64,000 nucleotides of DNA from Idiomarina seosinensis_A (GTDB lineage: Bacteria; Pseudomonadota; Gammaproteobacteria; Enterobacterales; Alteromonadaceae), in assembly GCF_044797955.1 (NCBI RefSeq), contig NZ_CP085211.1:806001-870000 (forward strand), given 5' to 3'. This document shows, in pieces, positions 10,961 through 20,132 of the stretch. Positions within the stretch are counted from its first letter, which is position 1. Each line of letters opens with the position of its first letter. Under the pieces are notes generated by a model. That model was not told the origin of the DNA, searched no databases, and saw only the letters and a list, made by a program, of their open reading frames with translations. The position numbers were made by a program, and so were the translations under genes.

Positions 10961-13579
10961 ATGGCGAAATCGCTCGTTATTGTCGAGTCCCCGGCAAAAG
11001 CTAAGACCATTAATAAATATCTGGGTAAAGACTTTGTAGTGAAGTCCAGCGTAGGACACGTGCGCGATTTGCCCACCAAAGCGGTAAAAAAAGTACCCAG
11101 TAAGCCGGCCGCAGAAATACGTAAAATGGAGCCGGAGGCGAAAGCCCGCTATCAACAAAAGCGCGACTATGAACGGCTAATTGCGCGCATGGGTATCGAT
11201 CCGGAGCACGACTGGCATGCCCATTACGAGGTGCTGCCGGGCAAAGAAAAAGTGGTTAAAGAACTGCAGCAGCTGGCGAAAAAATCCGACAGCATTATTC
11301 TGGCAACGGATTTGGACCGTGAAGGAGAGGCGATAGCCTGGCACTTGAAAGAGTTGATCGGCGGTGATGATAATCGTTTTCAGCGGGTAGTCTTTAACGA
11401 AATTACCAAAACAGCTATTCAGGACGCCTTTAAACAGCCGGCAGAGCTGAATGTCGACCGGGTTAATGCCCAACAAACCCGGCGCTTTCTGGACCGGGTG
11501 GTTGGCTTTATGGTGTCGCCTCTGCTCTGGAAAAAAATTGCCCGTGGGCTGTCAGCCGGTCGGGTACAGTCAGTTGCTGTGCGTCTGGTGGTTGAGCGCG
11601 AACGCCAAATTAAAGCCTTTGTTCCGGAAGAATACTGGGATTTGTTTGCCGACCTGACAACGCCCTCGGATGATGAGCTGCGTATGCAGGTTATGAAGCA
11701 GGCCGGTAAAAATTTCCGGCCGGTTAACGAAGAGCAGACCCAGCAGGCGGTTAAACAGCTCAGGCAGGCGCAGTATCAGGTTATCGCACGCGAAGATAAG
11801 CCGACCAGCAGCAAGCCATCGGCGCCGTTTATTACCTCGACTCTGCAGCAGGCTGCCAGTACCCGGCTGGGGTTTGGCGTGAAAAAGACCATGACCATGG
11901 CGCAAAGGCTTTACGAAGCCGGTCACATAACGTATATGCGAACCGATTCGACCAACCTAAGCAGCGATGCGGTTGCTGCCTGCCGCGAGCTGATAGAACA
12001 GCAGTTTGGCAAAAACTATTTGCCGAAAGAAGCGAACCGCTATGGCTCGAAAGAGGGCGCTCAGGAAGCGCACGAAGCTATCCGGCCATCGGACGTGCAG
12101 GTAAAAGCGGAGCAGCTGTCACAGATGGACCGTGACGCACAGCGTTTATATGAACTCATCTGGCGTCAATTTGTTGCCTGTCAGATGGTACCGGCCAAGT
12201 ATACCAGCACCACACTAACGGCTACGGCTGCCGATTTTGAGCTTAAAGCACGAGGCCGGGTAATGAAATTTGCCGGCTGGACCAAGGTGATGCCACCGGC
12301 AAAAGGTAAGTCCGATACTGATCAGTTATTACCGGATGTCAGCAAAGGAGACGAACTGGCGCTGCAGAATCTCGACCCGCAGCAGCACTTTACTAAGCCA
12401 CCGGCCCGCTTTAGCGAAGCCTCGCTGGTTAAGGAACTGGAAAAACAAGGCATCGGACGTCCTTCGACCTACGCTTCGATTATTTCTACCATTCAGGATC
12501 GTGGCTATGTGAAAGTCGAAAGCCGGCGCTTTTATGCGGAAAAAATGGGCGAGATTGTTAATGACCGGTTGCTGGAAAACTTCACCGAATTAATGAATTA
12601 CAATTTTACCGCGGAGATGGAACAGGCGCTGGATGACATTGCTGCCGGCGAGCGCGACTGGAAGCAAACCCTGGATAAATTTTATCAGGACTTTAAAGAG
12701 CGTCTGGAACAGGCTGAACAGGATCCGGCTGAGGGTGGTATGCGGGAAAATCCGCCGGTACTGACCGACATCGAGTGTCCGAATTGCGGCCGGCCAATGG
12801 GCATTCGCACCGCTTCAACCGGGGTTTTTCTGGGCTGTTCCGGTTATAATTTGCCACCAAAAGAGCGCTGCACCCAGACTCTGAATCTGGTCCCCGGCGA
12901 AGAAGCCATCGATGTAAGTGACGATGAAGAAGCCGAAACCGAAGCTCTGCTGGCGAAAAAACGCTGTCCGAAATGCGGTACGGCGATGGACAGCTACCTG
13001 ATTGACGAAAAACGCAAACTGCACGTTTGTGGTAACAATCCGACCTGTGATGGTTACGCCGTTGAGCAAGGCTCGTTCCGGATAAAAGGTTATGATGGGC
13101 CGACCATCGAGTGTGATAAGTGCGGCTCTGAAATGCAGCTAAAAACGGGACGTTTTGGTAAATACTTTGGTTGCACCAACAGCGACTGTAAAAACACCCG
13201 AAAACTGTTACGCAGCGGTGAACCGGCGCCACCAAAAGAAGATCCGGTGCCGTTACCGGAGCTGCCATGTGAGGACTCAGACGCCTACTTCGTTCTGCGT
13301 GACGGTGCCTCGGGCATTTTCCTGTCGGCAAATACCTTTCCGAAATCCCGGGAGACGCGGGCGGTCAAGGTTAAAGAATTGGCGCAGTTTAAAGACCGCC
13401 TGCCGGACAAGTTTAAGTACCTGGCAGAGGCGCCTCAGGAAGATCCGGAAGGTAACGATGCCATTGTGCGTTTCTCGCGAAAAAGCAAGGAACAGTATGT
13501 GGTTACCGAGGTGAATAAAAAACAGACCGGCTGGAAAGCGTTTTACCAGGACGGTAAATGGCAGGTTGATAGTAAATAA
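10961..13579 (+). CDS. topA: DNA topoisomerase I
   Basis: Type IA topoisomerase that relaxes negative supercoils. The Toprim domain is at the N-terminus (SPAKAKTINKYLG; DLDREGEAIAWHL near residue 112). The active-site tyrosine lies in ITYMRTDSTNLS (about residues 324-335). Three C-terminal four-cysteine zinc ribbons are visible: CPNC...C, CPKC...CGNNPTC and CDKC...CTNSDC (about residues 605-745), followed by further C-terminal DNA-binding sequence. Length 872 is close to E. coli TopA. It forms the left border of the pilus operon. Confidence 0.98.
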   Translation: MAKSLVIVESPAKAKTINKYLGKDFVVKSSVGHVRDLPTKAVKKVPSKPAAEIRKMEPEAKARYQQKRDYERLIARMGIDPEHDWHAHYEVLPGKEKVVKELQQLAKKSDSIILATDLDREGEAIAWHLKELIGGDDNRFQRVVFNEITKTAIQDAFKQPAELNVDRVNAQQTRRFLDRVVGFMVSPLLWKKIARGLSAGRVQSVAVRLVVERERQIKAFVPEEYWDLFADLTTPSDDELRMQVMKQAGKNFRPVNEEQTQQAVKQLRQAQYQVIAREDKPTSSKPSAPFITSTLQQAASTRLGFGVKKTMTMAQRLYEAGHITYMRTDSTNLSSDAVAACRELIEQQFGKNYLPKEANRYGSKEGAQEAHEAIRPSDVQVKAEQLSQMDRDAQRLYELIWRQFVACQMVPAKYTSTTLTATAADFELKARGRVMKFAGWTKVMPPAKGKSDTDQLLPDVSKGDELALQNLDPQQHFTKPPARFSEASLVKELEKQGIGRPSTYASIISTIQDRGYVKVESRRFYAEKMGEIVNDRLLENFTELMNYNFTAEMEQALDDIAAGERDWKQTLDKFYQDFKERLEQAEQDPAEGGMRENPPVLTDIECPNCGRPMGIRTASTGVFLGCSGYNLPPKERCTQTLNLVPGEEAIDVSDDEEAETEALLAKKRCPKCGTAMDSYLIDEKRKLHVCGNNPTCDGYAVEQGSFRIKGYDGPTIECDKCGSEMQLKTGRFGKYFGCTNSDCKNTRKLLRSGEPAPPKEDPVPLPELPCEDSDAYFVLRDGASGIFLSANTFPKSRETRAVKVKELAQFKDRLPDKFKYLAEAPQEDPEGNDAIVRFSRKSKEQYVVTEVNKKQTGWKAFYQDGKWQVDSK

Positions 13580-13651
13580 GTCGGCGATCTCTTACATCTG
13601 CTGTCAGCATTAACCTCTGGCGTAACAGCTGCGGGCCTCCTAAATTGATTG

Positions 13652-13668
13652 CGTGTCAGGACGACACG
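13652..13668 (+). promoter_or_regulatory. Inverted repeat upstream of the pilus operon
   Basis: CGTGTC, five-base spacer AGGAC, GACACG: a perfect 6-bp dyad 22 bases before the first pilus gene. It could be an operator or the 5' mRNA hairpin; a convincing -35/-10 pair was not found in the 13580-13690 gap. Confidence 0.35.
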
Positions 13669-13690
13669 GTCAACTGGACAAGGAGGTCCA

Positions 13691-14101
13691 ATGAAGGTGT
13701 CGCAGAGATTTATTCGGCAGTTGCTGAGTGGCTGTTGTTTCATTGGTTTGACGTACCCGGTCGCAGCTGCGACCGGGCTCCCCTCATGTCAACCCTTACA
13801 ACTGGATGACTGGACCGATTACCGCGGCACTGCGGCTGAAACTGCTGTACCACAGGTTTCCCTGCAATTACTGCCCGGTCAGCTGGAACCGCAAATTCGC
13901 AATTTACTGCGTCAGCATCTGGCGATAAAAGTGCTGGACTGGCAGGCTTCGCCTCACCATCAGTGGCCTACTGAACATTTAATCCGCGCCGATGACTGGC
14001 TGCAGCTGCTGCAACGGATACTTAAACCTTATCACTTACAACTGGTATTGCACCCAAATCAAAGTGCGGTGGTGCGGTATCGACAGACCTCTTCCAGCTA
14101 A
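13691..14101 (+). CDS. TcpQ/PilL-like type IVb pilus periplasmic protein
   Basis: First gene of the type IVb pilus operon. The 136-residue product has a signal peptide (about 1-26, ending AAATG) and a C-terminal segment (about 53-130) that resembles the TcpQ/PilL C-terminal domain: a Leu-rich first half, a conserved Trp (DWQAS), then a helix WLQLLQRILKPYHLQLVLHP and a closing beta strand. In R64 and toxin-coregulated pili such proteins stabilise or localise the secretin. The ATG at 13691 is chosen because AAGGAGG (13680-13686) lies just before it; an upstream in-frame GTG lacks this. The stop overlaps the next start by one base (TAATG). The family call is by pattern and position, not strong identity. 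Confidence 0.6.
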   Translation: MKVSQRFIRQLLSGCCFIGLTYPVAAATGLPSCQPLQLDDWTDYRGTAAETAVPQVSLQLLPGQLEPQIRNLLRQHLAIKVLDWQASPHHQWPTEHLIRADDWLQLLQRILKPYHLQLVLHPNQSAVVRYRQTSSS

Positions 14102-15585
14102 TGCGTCTGCTGGCAGGCCTTATTGTCTTGTTGCTCGGGGCGTGTGCGCACGACCCGCAACAATTGCTACGCCAGGCTGACGCGTTACAGCAGCAGCAAC
14201 ATCGTCAGCTTGCTCAGCAGTATGCTTACCAGGCATTGCCCAGCCCAACCGCAACCATAGTACACAGTGAAGATTTTTATGTACCGCAGATAAATCCCGA
14301 TTTGCTGGCCAAGCCGGCCTGGTTTTCGCGGCGGGTTAAAGCCGATATGCGCGGGGTTCCTTTGCTTAAGGCATTGCAGCAACTATTAAGTCCGCTGGGT
14401 GTGAGCATTTATCTGGCGGATGAAGTGGATGCCGGACAACTGGTTTATACCGATCAGGACAGTCGCGTCGGCGATGTGCTTAACTGGATTGCTAATGCAC
14501 AGCAGCTGATTATCGAGCCGTACGCCGCGCGGGTGGAAGTTAAGCAGCTGGCCGTGCGTCAGTTCGATGTCTCCTTTTTAGCCGGTGACACCCGCTTTTT
14601 ACTGGGCGAGGACAACAATCGCAGTGGTCTGGCAGCGGCGGGCCAGACACCGGGCGGGCTGGCCAATGGCTCGAGCCAGTACCTGAACTTTGCCTCACAA
14701 CAGTTATCGTTATGGAGTGATCTGGAACGATCGCTTCAGCTGATGCTGTCGCAGCAGGGTGAGCTGGCGATTAACCAAAGCTCGACCTCGGTAGTAGTGA
14801 AAGATACGCCCACGGTTATCGCCGCAGTAGAGGACTATATTGCTGATCTGAATACCAGCCTGACCCGACAGGTGGCGATTGATGTGCAGGTTATCGAAAT
14901 CAGCTTTAACGACCATCAGCAGTATGCGGTTGACTGGCAATTGCTGCGTAACATGCAGGGCGGCGGCCCGTTTTCTGCCCTCAGTGCCGGCAATGGCACA
15001 GTGACCGGGGCTCCTCTGCAGTTTAGCCTGCAGAAAACCAGCGGTCGGTTTGCCGGTTCGCAGGTATTTATCGATGCACTGCGTGAACAAGGCCAGGTGC
15101 GGGTCAGTCATCACCCCCGGGTAATGACTCTGAACAACCAGATTGCCCGGCTGCTGGTTGAAGATGAAACCACCTATCTGGCCTCGTCCGGCAGCACCAG
15201 CACCCCCAACGTGGGGACTGAGCAACTGCTGTTGCCGGGTAAGGTCACCACAGGGTTTGAGCTGTTTTTATTACCTAAAGTACAAAAACAACAGGTGATC
15301 CTGCAGTTGTCTTCCAGTCTCAGCGCGTTGCAGGGCATTGACAGCGTCAGCTCCGGCGAACAGTTAATCCAGACGCCGCGGACCTCGCGCAAAACCTTTT
15401 TCCTGAAGGCCATGGTCGGACATCAGCAAACCTTGTTGTTGTCGGGCCTGCAGCACTCGCGCACTGAAACCGGCGAGCGTAAAGGGTTGCTCAGCTGGAT
15501 AGCGGGTGGCCAGACCAAGCAGAGTATGGCCAATAGCGAGACCTTATTGCTGCTAACCCCGAGCATCGCCGGAGAAGCGATTTAA
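14101..15585 (+). CDS. pilN: Type IVb pilus secretin, lipoprotein (PilN/BfpB-like)
   Basis: Outer-membrane secretin that forms the pilus exit channel. A lipoprotein signal ends in LLGAC with Cys15 as the lipidation site, typical of R64 PilN, BfpB and TcpC. N-terminal secretin/TonB-like repeats (about 75-140; DMRGVPLLKALQQLL, VYTDQDSRVGDVLNWI) and an N1-like segment (about 220-265) precede the C-terminal secretin domain (about 320-490), with RVSHHPRVMTLNNQIARLLV, FFLKAMVGHQQTLLLSGL and a final LLLLTPSI. Length 494. Translation is probably coupled to the previous gene (one-base overlap, no clear Shine-Dalgarno) and it overlaps the next start by one base. Confidence 0.88.
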   Translation: MRLLAGLIVLLLGACAHDPQQLLRQADALQQQQHRQLAQQYAYQALPSPTATIVHSEDFYVPQINPDLLAKPAWFSRRVKADMRGVPLLKALQQLLSPLGVSIYLADEVDAGQLVYTDQDSRVGDVLNWIANAQQLIIEPYAARVEVKQLAVRQFDVSFLAGDTRFLLGEDNNRSGLAAAGQTPGGLANGSSQYLNFASQQLSLWSDLERSLQLMLSQQGELAINQSSTSVVVKDTPTVIAAVEDYIADLNTSLTRQVAIDVQVIEISFNDHQQYAVDWQLLRNMQGGGPFSALSAGNGTVTGAPLQFSLQKTSGRFAGSQVFIDALREQGQVRVSHHPRVMTLNNQIARLLVEDETTYLASSGSTSTPNVGTEQLLLPGKVTTGFELFLLPKVQKQQVILQLSSSLSALQGIDSVSSGEQLIQTPRTSRKTFFLKAMVGHQQTLLLSGLQHSRTETGERKGLLSWIAGGQTKQSMANSETLLLLTPSIAGEAI

Positions 15586-16712
15586 TGAGTGCCGTAACAC
15601 CGCTGTTCCGGGAGTGCTGGGGCGTTAAACGACCGCCGCCGGCCGCACTGTGCCGGCGCGCACAGCAACTGGGCTACAGCCACTTACAAATACAGCAGGT
15701 TGCCGGTAACTGGTGGCTGAGCCTGGGGCCGGATTCAATTTTTGACTGGGTTATGGCGGTGTCAAAAAAAGTGTCGGCCAGCCGGCGCTGGCTGATCCTG
15801 GCGCATCATGATGGCACATCGGTATTAATTGATTGGCAGCAGGGTCAGTTAATGCGGGTGGAGCAACAGCCGGCAAAGGTACTGAGCGAACAACTGCCAC
15901 CGGTAACCGACAGCGATGTTTTAGCGCAGTATCAATGGCCTTTAGCGTTGCCGGACAACTGGCAGCGGGCGCAGAAGCTGGCGGTTGACCCAGACGACGC
16001 TACTCTGGTGCCTCTAAGCCAGGTCCGGAACCTGCCGCAGTTAGGCCGTCGCCGGTTGCTGCTGTGGCTGGCTCTTGGTTCGTCGGGGTTGCTGCTATCG
16101 GGCTTACTGCTTAGCGGCGTTATGAGTAGTGCCGGACCACTTTCGGGACAAAGCGCTGAAACCCCGGACCGGAGCGGGCCGCCAATGCCACTACCGGCAT
16201 TGTATTTGCCAGCAGAAACGCTGTTGCAGCAGCTGCTGGAGTTGGTTCGCACTCCGCTCAGCGGCGCCTGGCAGCTGCATCATGTGCAGCTAAACGGAAG
16301 CCGCCTGCGGGTGCAGTATCTGGGGCAGCCGCCGTTGGCCTGGCTACAGCTACCCGAGGACCTGGCAACGGCAGCGACCGGCGAACCGCTGATTGAGCAG
16401 CACTTGTTACTAACTAAACAGCCGCTGGCACTGGAACAGTCGGCTTCAGCACCGCCGCTGGCCGCTTTGTTGTTGCGGTTTAGGCAACTTGCTCTGCCCG
16501 GCTTAGACATACAACTGAACGGCGCACAATTACAGTTAAGCTGGCGGGATTTCAGTATCCGGCAGCTTTACCAGTTAACGGACTATTTACAGCCGCTGGC
16601 CCTGGATACAGTGGCAGCAAACCTGCAACCTTCCGTCCTTGGCTGGGACGGCAGTCTCACATTAACGCAGCTGCCCCCGCCGGCAGCGGCTAAAACGGCA
16701 AAGGATAGCTGA
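15585..16712 (+). CDS. pilO: PilO-like type IVb pilus inner-membrane protein
   Basis: 375 residues: a cytoplasmic N-terminal domain (about 1-155), one membrane helix (about 158-180; LLLWLALGSSGLLLSGLLLSG) and a periplasmic C-terminal part rich in Leu and Gln. This layout and the position directly after the secretin match R64 PilO and the related BfpL/TcpD position, which build the inner-membrane platform. Its start overlaps the secretin stop (TAATG at 15584-15587), with GGAGAAG upstream. Sequence identity to known PilO is not obvious to me beyond size, topology and order, so the symbol is by context. Confidence 0.65.
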   Translation: MSAVTPLFRECWGVKRPPPAALCRRAQQLGYSHLQIQQVAGNWWLSLGPDSIFDWVMAVSKKVSASRRWLILAHHDGTSVLIDWQQGQLMRVEQQPAKVLSEQLPPVTDSDVLAQYQWPLALPDNWQRAQKLAVDPDDATLVPLSQVRNLPQLGRRRLLLWLALGSSGLLLSGLLLSGVMSSAGPLSGQSAETPDRSGPPMPLPALYLPAETLLQQLLELVRTPLSGAWQLHHVQLNGSRLRVQYLGQPPLAWLQLPEDLATAATGEPLIEQHLLLTKQPLALEQSASAPPLAALLLRFRQLALPGLDIQLNGAQLQLSWRDFSIRQLYQLTDYLQPLALDTVAANLQPSVLGWDGSLTLTQLPPPAAAKTAKDS

Positions 16713-16714
16713 AC

Positions 16715-17167
16715 ATGGAAAGTACAGGCACTGCACGGTTTAAACCGGGTTTACTGTTTATCAGTCAGTTTTTTTTGCTGGTAATGGCACCGCTGCAGGC
16801 CCGGGCTGACACTGGCAGCCTGACGCCTGTGCAGTCGTTGTTGCCGGATAAACTGCTGGCGTCACCGCTGACCGAGCATTACCAGCAGACCCGCCTAAGC
16901 ATTCAGCAACAACGACTGGATAATGAACTGGCGCAGCTGCAGCGCGATTACGCTCAACTGCAGCTGCAGCGGCGGCAGCACCAGCGAGCCCTTAACCAGC
17001 AGCTACCAGCAACAACAGAGGAGCAGGCTGATAGCAGCGGTCAGACCAGCAGAGCCGGGCGTTTAGTCAGCGAAGTACGTTATCCACAGCTGCATTTAGC
17101 CTTGTATCAGCAAGCACAAAGCTGGCGCTGGCAACGGCGCGAGCAGTTGCTGGCAGATGATAACTAA
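16715..17167 (+). CDS. PilP-like periplasmic pilus protein
   Basis: 150 residues with an N-terminal signal peptide or anchor (about 10-31, ending ARA-DT) and a long Gln-rich coiled coil (about 55-100) followed by a short tail. R64-type PilP proteins are small periplasmic proteins of this shape encoded between pilO and the ATPase, as here. It starts two bases after the pilO stop, with AAGGA upstream of the ATG. No catalytic motif. The role, periplasmic link of the pilus platform, is inferred from gene order. Confidence 0.55.
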   Translation: MESTGTARFKPGLLFISQFFLLVMAPLQARADTGSLTPVQSLLPDKLLASPLTEHYQQTRLSIQQQRLDNELAQLQRDYAQLQLQRRQHQRALNQQLPATTEEQADSSGQTSRAGRLVSEVRYPQLHLALYQQAQSWRWQRREQLLADDN

Positions 17168-17191
17168 AGCGTTTTGCGCGGGGTATAACGG

Positions 17192-18613
17192 ATGAGTGAA
17201 CCATTATTGAACAGCCGTGAACTGCAGGGTTGTACTATTCCGGCCAATGTTCTGAGGTATTGTCTGGAGCTGTCTGAGCGCTGGCGCCTTGAAGGTCAGC
17301 TTGACCGCGCCATTATGGCTACGGAGGCCGGTATGCTGGTGTGCTCACCGGCAATACCTGCTGAGGCCAGCATCGAGCTTAACAATGTCCGTCAGCTGCT
17401 GCAGCAGCGAACCGAAAAGCCGGTCATGATCGCTTATGCCAGTGCCGCCAATATTCGGACACTGCTGCATGAAAATGACCGCAATGCTGCGCCGGCTTCA
17501 GGGACAGCGGGCCTGCTAAAACCGCTGGATAAAACCCGTGCGCAGCAGGCGCTAATTGATATCGTCAGCGAAGCTCTGGCAATGCAGGCCTCTGACATTC
17601 ACCTGCGCTTTACCCCGGTGCTGGCTTACATCAATTTTCGCGTAAAAGGCCGGCTTGTCGGAGCGCAGCGGCGCAGCCGTGAAGCCATGGTTGAGTCGAT
17701 AGCCGCGACCTTAAATACCTATAGCCACGATTACCGTGATGTTTTTAACGAACAAAGTTGTGATAGTGCCAGTATTGAGCTGACCTTGCCCGGCGCCGAA
17801 CAACACAGTGAAGGGGACCGGAAAGTGCGCTTACGAGTGCAAAAATCGCCCCTTAATAATGGTTTTTCAGTCACGTTACGGCTATTACCGGAACAGGCGC
17901 AGACAGTTCTTAGCCTGGCGCAACTGCAGTTTAGCGAGGATGTTCAGGCAGGATTACAGGAGTTGCTAAAACAGCGCTACGGCCTGCTGCTGATTGTGGG
18001 GGCGACAGGTCATGGCAAGACCACTTCGCTGGCGGCCTTAAATGCCTTATTTGGGGATGATAAAAAAGTCATTTCGTTGGAGGATCCGGTTGAGATTGTG
18101 CAGCCGAATATTGAACAGCGCTGGGTTGATGGTCAGCAGCAAAGTTTTGCCGAACATATCAAAATTGCGCTGCGTGAGGATCCTGATGTCATTTCAATTA
18201 GTGAAATACGCGACAGCCGTACTGCGCAGGCAGCGGTTACAGCTGCCTTAACCGGTCATCTGGTGACCGCGACATTGCATGCTCATGACTGCATTGGCGC
18301 TATCCAGCGCCTACAAAACCTGGGTATTAGCATTAATGAACTGATTGCAGAAGGCGTACTGCAGGGTATTGTTGCGCAATATCTGGTGCACCAGGCCGAT
18401 ACTACCACTTTGATCGCCGAATACGTGATCATCGACCACCCGGCCCGCCGCTATTTACGACGGCATGACTACAGTGGCTGGCGCGAACATTTACAACATC
18501 AGGGCTGGTTGTCGCTGGCCCAGCGCTGGCGCGAGCGGGGCCTGCCGGTGAGCGCTATGGCTGAGCGCCCACAAACCTACTGTTACCGGCCTCAGGGTCC
18601 TTTTGCGTCGTAA
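17192..18613 (+). CDS. pilQ: Type IVb pilus assembly ATPase (PilQ/GspE family)
   Basis: Cytoplasmic secretion ATPase that powers pilus extension. After a variable N-terminus (about 1-125) comes the N2-like domain (ALAMQASDIHLRF), then Walker A GATGHGKTT with Lys276, the Asp-box region (EDPVE), Walker B/catalytic segment LREDPDVISISEIRD and the His box LTGHLVTATLHAHD. The C-x2-C zinc motif seen in most PilB/GspE proteins is absent, as in several type IVb ATPases. 473 residues. Only one ATPase is encoded here, so no dedicated retraction motor is present. It overlaps the next gene by 11 bases. Confidence 0.92.
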   Translation: MSEPLLNSRELQGCTIPANVLRYCLELSERWRLEGQLDRAIMATEAGMLVCSPAIPAEASIELNNVRQLLQQRTEKPVMIAYASAANIRTLLHENDRNAAPASGTAGLLKPLDKTRAQQALIDIVSEALAMQASDIHLRFTPVLAYINFRVKGRLVGAQRRSREAMVESIAATLNTYSHDYRDVFNEQSCDSASIELTLPGAEQHSEGDRKVRLRVQKSPLNNGFSVTLRLLPEQAQTVLSLAQLQFSEDVQAGLQELLKQRYGLLLIVGATGHGKTTSLAALNALFGDDKKVISLEDPVEIVQPNIEQRWVDGQQQSFAEHIKIALREDPDVISISEIRDSRTAQAAVTAALTGHLVTATLHAHDCIGAIQRLQNLGISINELIAEGVLQGIVAQYLVHQADTTTLIAEYVIIDHPARRYLRRHDYSGWREHLQHQGWLSLAQRWRERGLPVSAMAERPQTYCYRPQGPFAS

Positions 18614-19625
18614 TTACTGGTCGGCGGCGCGACAGTGGCAATGGGTTGAGGACTATTGTCACTGGCTGGAGGATGGCTGCAGTCCATTACTGGCAGCTAA
18701 AGCGATGCAATTGAGCGCTGCTGAATATGGTTTGCAGCGGGAACAACAACTGGCCTGCCAGTTGCACGACTGCCTGCGTCACGGGCAACCCCTGTTAACT
18801 GGGCTGCAGGGCTATTTACAGCAAGATTTATTGCAGTTATTCGCCCTTGGCCAGCAAAACCATTGCTTAATGGCCTTATTAAAACAATATCAGCAGTTTC
18901 AGCACCAGCGCCGGTTGCTGGTAATGAAATTATGGCGTCAGCGACTTTACCCATTATTCGTGCTGGCGATGGTGCTGGTTACTCTGACTCTGGCCGGAAC
19001 TCTGTATCTGCCAAAACTGTTGCAGCACAGCGCTACCAATCTGCCGCACTGGAGCGTTGATGCGGTTTTAGTGATTGCGGCCGGGCTGCAGCGGTGGGGT
19101 TTGGTTCTGGCGCTGCTGTTGTTTTTGCTGGTGCTGGCCTATCGCTGGCTGGGCCGTGTCTGGACAAGCCCGCTGCGCTTTACACTGGAGCGCTGGGGAC
19201 TGTTTGGCTCACAACGGGCGGTAACCGCTGTCTGGGTAACGCAAATGGTGGCTTTGCTGTTGCGCAACCGGTTGAGCCTGCAGTCAGCGCTAAAGCGGCT
19301 ACAGCCTCTTTCATCGGCTTATGCCCGCTATCATCTGCAACAGATGCAGTGCAATTTGGCCCGCGGCGAGCAACAGTTAGCTGCGGTAATGACAACGGGT
19401 TTATTAACCCCGCAAATTTTGTTCCGGCTGCGTAATAGCGGCCGGCAGCAGGCGCTGGTAGAAGGGCTGTGGCGCACGGCGCTGCGCAGCAGTGCCAGTA
19501 TTGAACGTTCATTGCTGATGCGTCAACGGCTGCTGCTAACTGGTATTTATGCGTTAATCATTGGCTTGATTGCGCTGCTGGTTCAGGCATCGGGGCAGGT
19601 CATGATGTCGGTATTAATGCACTAA
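18603..19625 (+). CDS. pilR: Type IVb pilus inner-membrane platform protein (PilR/GspF family)
   Basis: 340-residue polytopic protein with three clear membrane segments (about 115-140, 163-183 and 310-338) separated by cytoplasmic helical domains, the layout of GspF/PilC/PilR platform proteins. The second domain carries the usual pattern QMVALLLRNRLSLQSALKRL. It starts with TTG at 18603 behind CAGGG and overlaps the ATPase gene by 11 bases, so translation is likely coupled. It interacts with the ATPase to drive pilin extraction in the family. Confidence 0.85.
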   Translation: MRRNYWSAARQWQWVEDYCHWLEDGCSPLLAAKAMQLSAAEYGLQREQQLACQLHDCLRHGQPLLTGLQGYLQQDLLQLFALGQQNHCLMALLKQYQQFQHQRRLLVMKLWRQRLYPLFVLAMVLVTLTLAGTLYLPKLLQHSATNLPHWSVDAVLVIAAGLQRWGLVLALLLFLLVLAYRWLGRVWTSPLRFTLERWGLFGSQRAVTAVWVTQMVALLLRNRLSLQSALKRLQPLSSAYARYHLQQMQCNLARGEQQLAAVMTTGLLTPQILFRLRNSGRQQALVEGLWRTALRSSASIERSLLMRQRLLLTGIYALIIGLIALLVQASGQVMMSVLMH

Positions 19626-19660
19626 CGATGACAGGATTTTTAACCACAAGGAGTGTTTTT

Positions 19661-20131
19661 ATGAAGAGCAATCATCAGTTTACGGGCCAGTTTTGGGGTA
19701 CCCGGGGTTTTACCTTTATCGAAGTGCTGGCGGTACTCAGCATTATTGCTATTGCAACCCTCGGGACCTTAGTTCTGCGCGACTGGGCAGTTTCTAATGC
19801 GCGGGTATCAGAAGCTAAAACAATGATTACCACACTGCAGTCCGGGGCGCAGATGTGGCGGCCAAATACCGGCATTTACACGGGCATCAGCATTACTGAA
19901 CTCAGCAGCGTGGGCGCAGTACCGGCTACCTGGGCGGATGGAGTGGGAAAGAACCCCTGGGGTGGTGATGTAATGATAGGGCCTGACACAACTGATCCCA
20001 CGAAATATATCATAAGGCTTACCAATGTAAATGCCGCAACAGAAGGTCAAAAATTAGTTCGTGACTATTCAAACTCTTCTGTTGTGGCTTCGTATAGCGC
20101 GGGAGATTTTACCGTCACATTTGGTAGCTAA
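19661..20131 (+). CDS. pilS: Major type IVb prepilin (PilS-like)
   Basis: Prepilin of 156 residues. The start at ATG 19661 follows AAGGAG with 8-base spacing; the in-frame ATG at 19628 lacks one. The leader is 16 residues ending in Gly, and the mature protein would begin FTFIEVLAVLSIIAIATLG, with Phe+1 and the conserved Glu+5, followed by one hydrophobic helix. The globular part contains KNPWGGDV, close to the NPWGG/NxFGG motif of R64 PilS-type pilins. It has no cysteine at all, so the C-terminal disulfide loop of TcpA and BfpA cannot form. No prepilin peptidase is encoded in this operon. Confidence 0.85.
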   Translation: MKSNHQFTGQFWGTRGFTFIEVLAVLSIIAIATLGTLVLRDWAVSNARVSEAKTMITTLQSGAQMWRPNTGIYTGISITELSSVGAVPATWADGVGKNPWGGDVMIGPDTTDPTKYIIRLTNVNAATEGQKLVRDYSNSSVVASYSAGDFTVTFGS

Positions 20132-20132
20132 C

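Noticed and set aside
18697..19512. Several Ala/Gly-rich shifted and antisense frames inside pilR
   Set aside because: They are shadows of the pilR coding sequence; the codon pattern and membrane segments clearly support the pilR frame.
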